Shown here: positions 60,292-64,000 of the stretch, piece by piece
Layout: every line of letters starts with the position of its first letter
Position numbering within the stretch: the stretch's first letter is position 1
NCBI GenBank assembly: GCA_027257055.1
Contig: JAPVLO010000570.1
Span: 434,001-498,000, forward strand
Direction of reading: 5' to 3'
DNA length: 64,000 nt
Origin: Cephalopachus bancanus
Taxonomy: Eukaryota > Chordata > Mammalia > Primates > Tarsiidae
The notes under the pieces: generated by a model
What the model was told of the DNA's origin: nothing
The model's database searches: none
What the model saw: only the letters and a program-made list of their open reading frames with translations
Translations under genes and position numbers: made by a program

Positions 60292-61239
60292 CCTGAACTG
60301 ACAATTAAGTTCACAAACTTGCCGCCATGCGCTTATGAAGGCAGTACTGTGTAAACAACTTGGTAAGGTTTCATAACCTCGATAGATTAATGTCTCATAG
60401 CTTTGTTTGTGTTGCTGTCTGGTGGTGCCTTGCTGAGCAGTGTTCATTGTTGTTATCGCATGTTTTTGTGTGGTGTTGTGAGAATTTTAGAGCTTGAATT
60501 AGAGCAATAAGGAAACATTGAATTTGTTGTTCAACTTGGCAAGAGTAGAAGTGAAATCAGGAGCATGGTAGTCCAAATTTATGGGAATAATGCCTTGAAG
60601 AAAATGACAGTGTACAAATAGATTAAACATTTTTCTGAAGAGTGAGAAAGCATCACTGATGAGGAGAGATCAGGATGAATAGTAATGAGCAGAACTAATG
60701 AAAACATTGTAAAAATTAATTGAATTGTGAGCCAAAATCATTGACTGGCTGTGAGAAGCATAGTAGACCAAATAAACATCAATAGAGAAACAGGAAAATC
60801 TTAATTGAAAATCTTCGCATGAGAAAGGTATGTACAAAAATGATCTTGAAGGATTTTTTTTTGCATCACTACAATGCATTTATTCACACAACACTGTCTG
60901 TGAGGGAGTTCCTAGTCATTGAACAAATAAATGTATTGAAACACCCTCTCTGATCATCTGATCTGGACCCCAGTGACTTTTTCTTTACCCAAAGTTAAAG
61001 AAAATATTGAAAGGAAGACATTTTGATGACATTCAGGACATCAAGTGTAATATGGCATCAGCTCTGATGACCATTCCAGACAAAGAGTTCCAAAATTTAT
61101 TTGATGGGTGGATGTGACAATGACATTGGTGTGTCGCTTCGCAATAGGAGTACTTTGATGGTGACCCTAGTGATATTCAGCAATTAGGTATGTGGTACAT
61201 TTTTCTTGAATGAGTTAACAACTTAATTGTTAGTCTTTG
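60292..61239 (+). mobile_element. Mariner DNA transposon, internally deleted
   Basis: TA (60,290-60,291), left end CCTGAACTGACAATTAAG, right end the inverted CTTAATTGTTAGTCTTTG, then TA (61,240-61,241). The ends match at about 12 of 18 positions. Inside, a decayed transposase reads ELELEQ*GNIEFVVQLGKSR (60,490 on), then the DNA-binding helix region ITDEERSG-like, RSIVDQININ-like near 60,760. It jumps to HPLSDHLIWTPVTFSLPKVK (60,940, the last catalytic aspartate block) and the end FDGWM. Length is 948 bp against about 1.3 kb usual for mariner, so the centre (with the first catalytic Asp) is missing around 60,845. Confidence 0.8.
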
Positions 61240-61241
61240 TA

Positions 61242-63415
61242 TAAAAAACAGCTGAAATACATTGTTTTTACATATGAAAATGCAGGGTATCTGAAAATTG
61301 GATTCATAAAAGTTGAAGACTGTTTACACAAAAATACATAAGATATATGCAGAATAGTCTTAGAGTAACATTGCCCAAATTATTTTTCTTAGACCACTAG
61401 TAATTTTTTTTGTTATTAATATTAGTAGTAGTTCTAAGAGAATACTAATTTTATGGTCAAATAACTTTGACCTACTACACAAAATATCACCCTCTTTGAA
61501 AGCAATAATTTACATTACCATAATAAGTTCTCTTAGAAATCTTGCAGAAAAGAAATTTGTCTATCTTTGATTCATCACTTTCCCAAATTCTAATTTATAG
61601 AGCTTAGTTTTTATTTTAACAGAAAATATATTGTGGTTGATATTGACAAAGACCTACTCAAAATTCATGTTCCAATTTCTTTTCTTCTAGGCTGATAGAG
61701 GCTACTTTCCATTAGCAGAATGGAAAATGGCAATTACTACCTTTCCAAGTTTTTGTGTGTGGGGGGGTTTGTTGTTTGTTTGTTTGTTTGGTTTTTCAAC
61801 TAAGCCATAAACCACTGGATATGCCCCAATTCTGGCCAATAGGATTTGAAAGAGAAAGTGCTGGTAGCTTCAGGAAAAATGTTATTTTTTCTCTAACAAA
61901 TACTGACTTACAATAGACAATATTCCATTCTTCTTTGTTGACTATGTCTTTGTGTGGCATCTGGATTTCTGCTGTCTACTTGTGATTATTAAGAGAAACA
62001 CAATTAGTGTGTGGGAGATGACAAACCAGAATTGAAAAGAAATAGGGTCCTTCATGTCATTGACTCCTTAATTCACCATTTTAGCAGTTGTCTAACTCAA
62101 AACTTTGTGTTACATTTGAAAATAAATTAATTTTTGTTTAAGTCAGGGTTTTTAAGTCAGTTGATATTTGCAGTCCAAATCATTCTAATTGGTGCATGCA
62201 TTAAAGTCTCAAACATATTTTACAAAATATTTGCTGGAGGGAACTATAAGGCAGCAATGATTCCATAACATTTTGTGCATTATGTCTGTCCACAGTTCAC
62301 TATGGGAAATGTTGTTGAAATTTTTTCATTCTTTTTGAAAAAGTTGGTAGAATTGATTACTTTTATGACAGTTTTAGAAAAAAATGAAAGCCTATAATAC
62401 CTATTTTCATAAGCAAGATGAAGACAACTGAAAAGAAAAAAACAAAATTTTTCTTTAAATATTTTATGAAAGAATGTTATTATCAATTAAGATTTTGTTA
62501 GATATGAAACATAAAAAATAATACTGAATACTCGAGATGAAATAGTTTATTGAAAATAAAGTTAAAAGTGACTAGATTGAAAGCAAATAAAATTGTCCCC
62601 AATAAAGGGAAATATTTACTAAGCTAAATCAATTTGCTTTTTGCACTATGAACAAGAAAAACAATCTCTAAATGGGTCAGAGATCAAAACTTGAAAATAT
62701 AAAATCAAAGAAGCACTGAGAAAATAAAGCATGGTGAATTGTTATGCAAACAGGGAATAGGTTTCCTGTTTGCATAACAATTCCTATTTCTAAACATGGC
62801 TCAAAATGGATGATTTGTAGGAAGAGGTCCAGGAAATGAGTGACTTACAGAAAACAATTACTTTGGGGTATGCTATTGGAAATAGTATTATAAGAATATC
62901 AATTTTAAAAACTTTATTATTTAGATGAAGAAAGAGAAAAAATGGAAAAATTGAATGATGAAAAAAGAAAAGAGAATAGGAACAGAGATGAGGAAATGAA
63001 ATTTAACTTAGCATATGAGCACTTACTCTTCAGAAAACACTATGTTTTCTAAAGATGTGCAAGTCACTGTCCCTGCCTTACAATGGCTTTTATTCTACTG
63101 AAAGTGACATACACACAACATATTTTGCAAGGTAGACATTATAGGTACTATAATTAAGGTGCAAATAATTCAGCAATAATGAGAAGGAAAAGATTAGGCT
63201 ATCAGAAAAGATTTCTAGAATGTTTAGGGGGTTAGACAAAGCTTTAATGCCTCAATGATAGCTATGGATTCAGGGAGAAAGATAGTATATTGTTAAAAAA
63301 AAGTACTTTCTTAAGTAAAGATACTTAAACAAAAAGTAGACAATATTTTTGATAAATAGTGCGATTAACAATATGTAGAAATAGTAGTGTTCACTGAAAG
63401 GAGAAGCAGGATTAT
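61242..63415. other. Mostly unassigned A/T-rich DNA
   Basis: No gene recognised. A (GTTT)n run lies at 61,768-61,792. A palindrome at 62,736-62,783 is listed separately. 63,035-63,240 (TGTCCCTGCCTTACAATGG then GGTAGACATT) weakly resembles an L2-type 3' part. Confidence 0.35.
62736..62783. repeat. 48-bp palindrome with 19-bp perfect arms
   Basis: GAATTGTTATGCAAACAGG (62,736-62,754) and its exact reverse complement (62,765-62,783) are separated by 10 bp. Inner bases can pair further with G-U pairs. The arms contain TATGCAAA, an octamer-like (POU) word, once on each strand. Confidence 0.9.
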
Positions 63416-63417
63416 AA

Positions 63418-63835
63418 ACCAGGAACAGAGGATAAACACCAAATGGTCTCACTCATATGTATAACCAAAAAAAGTTAATGTAATAGAAGTAGCAAGTAAA
63501 ATATTGGGTAATAGAGACTGAGAATTATAGGGTCGAGGTAGAATAGAGAGAGATTTGTTGAATGACACAAAATTACAGCTAGATAACAGAAACAAAGTCT
63601 ATTGTTCTGTACCACTGACTATAGTTAAAAATAATATACTAGTCCCAAATAGCTAGAAGGAAGATATTGAGTGTTTCCAATACAAATAAAATGATAAATG
63701 TTTGAAATGATGGATATGTTAATTACTATTATCTGGTTTATATTATATATACCAAAACATTACTGTGTACACTCTGAATATATAAAATTACTATTTGTCA
63801 ATCAAAAAATAAAATAAATGAAACTCTAATTGTAT
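63418..63835 (+). mobile_element. Ancient L1M 3' end
   Basis: AAATGGTCTCACTCATATGT, then CAAAGTCTATTGTTCTGTAC, ATAGTTAAAAATAATATACT, and an A-rich end near 63,820 follow the order of an old L1 3' UTR. Confidence 0.6.
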
Positions 63836-63916
63836 TAGGAAAAAACCATGAATGAATTTATCTAAAACATTGGCATAGAGAAAGACTTTCAAATTGTGAC
63901 TCAAAAATAAATGTCA

Positions 63917-64000
63917 AGGGAGTTTCTGGCAAGATAGCAATGTGACAGGTTGGACTGTGAGAGTCACCAAAAAAGTGAGTGTCCATAAAGCCTCTCTGCA
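63917..64000 (+). mobile_element. 5' tip of another L1, leaves the window
   Basis: GGCAAGATAGCAATGTGACA then GGTTGGACTGTGAGAGTC is homologous to the L1 start at 35,745 and to the reversed start at 41,412. Only the first 80 bp are in view. Confidence 0.65.

Noticed and set aside
1..64000. CRISPR array, phage, operon or other prokaryotic system
   Set aside because: Dimeric Alu, L1, MIR, MLT1 and LTRs with target duplications show that this is primate nuclear DNA. The regularly spaced repeats seen are SINE/LINE copies or promoter monomers.

Overview
This is nuclear DNA of a primate, and almost all of it is retrotransposon. Nine Alu copies share the classical dimeric Alu layout: a left arm, a middle A/T-rich linker, a right arm and an oligo-A tail. 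They form one uniform subtype, with ends reading GCCGGGCTCGGTGGCTCAGC and GACTCCAACTC, that does not look like anthropoid AluS/AluY or the usual lemur/loris Alu. My best guess is a tarsier; this is an inference from repeat style and is not proven. There is no operon, phage, CRISPR array, rRNA or tRNA, and no intact protein-coding gene.

Layout. 1-13 kb: an L1 3' end, ancient L1M/HAL1-like remains, a near full-length L1 (about 2.35-9.47 kb, ORF1 and ORF2 both broken) and more ancient L1. 12.7-20 kb: a MIR, an L2-like piece, two class II-type solo LTRs on opposite strands (14,093-15,211 minus; 18,339-19,497 plus), each with a 6-bp target duplication, a mariner remnant, an ancient L1 with a nested Alu, and a possible MaLR piece. 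20-24 kb: two minus-strand Alus, an L1 with an inverted 5' part, and an MLT1-type LTR split by an Alu. 24-34.5 kb: one ancient L1M broken by an L1 fragment, a long L1 that itself carries a nested L1, and a mariner remnant. 35.7-41.4 kb: a mosaic of L1 pieces in both orientations. 41.4-45 kb: non-repeat DNA holding two phase-compatible exon-like stretches on either side of a minus-strand L1, followed by a 3' UTR-like stretch with AATAAA. 46.9-48.3 kb: an isolated L1 5' UTR, an Alu fragment and a possible retrocopy. 50.6-57.3 kb: a minus-strand, near full-length L1 whose 5' UTR contains tandem monomers of about 430 bp. 57.7-59.8 kb: a textbook twin-primed L1 with a perfect 14-bp target duplication and a nested Alu. 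60.3-61.2 kb: an internally deleted mariner with visible inverted ends. 62.7 kb: a 48-bp palindrome. 63.9 kb: the 5' end of another L1 running out of the window.

No undescribed biological system is visible. The most informative items are the insertion structures with exact junctions, the monomeric L1 promoter, the LTR pair and the candidate terminal exons at 41.7-44.9 kb.
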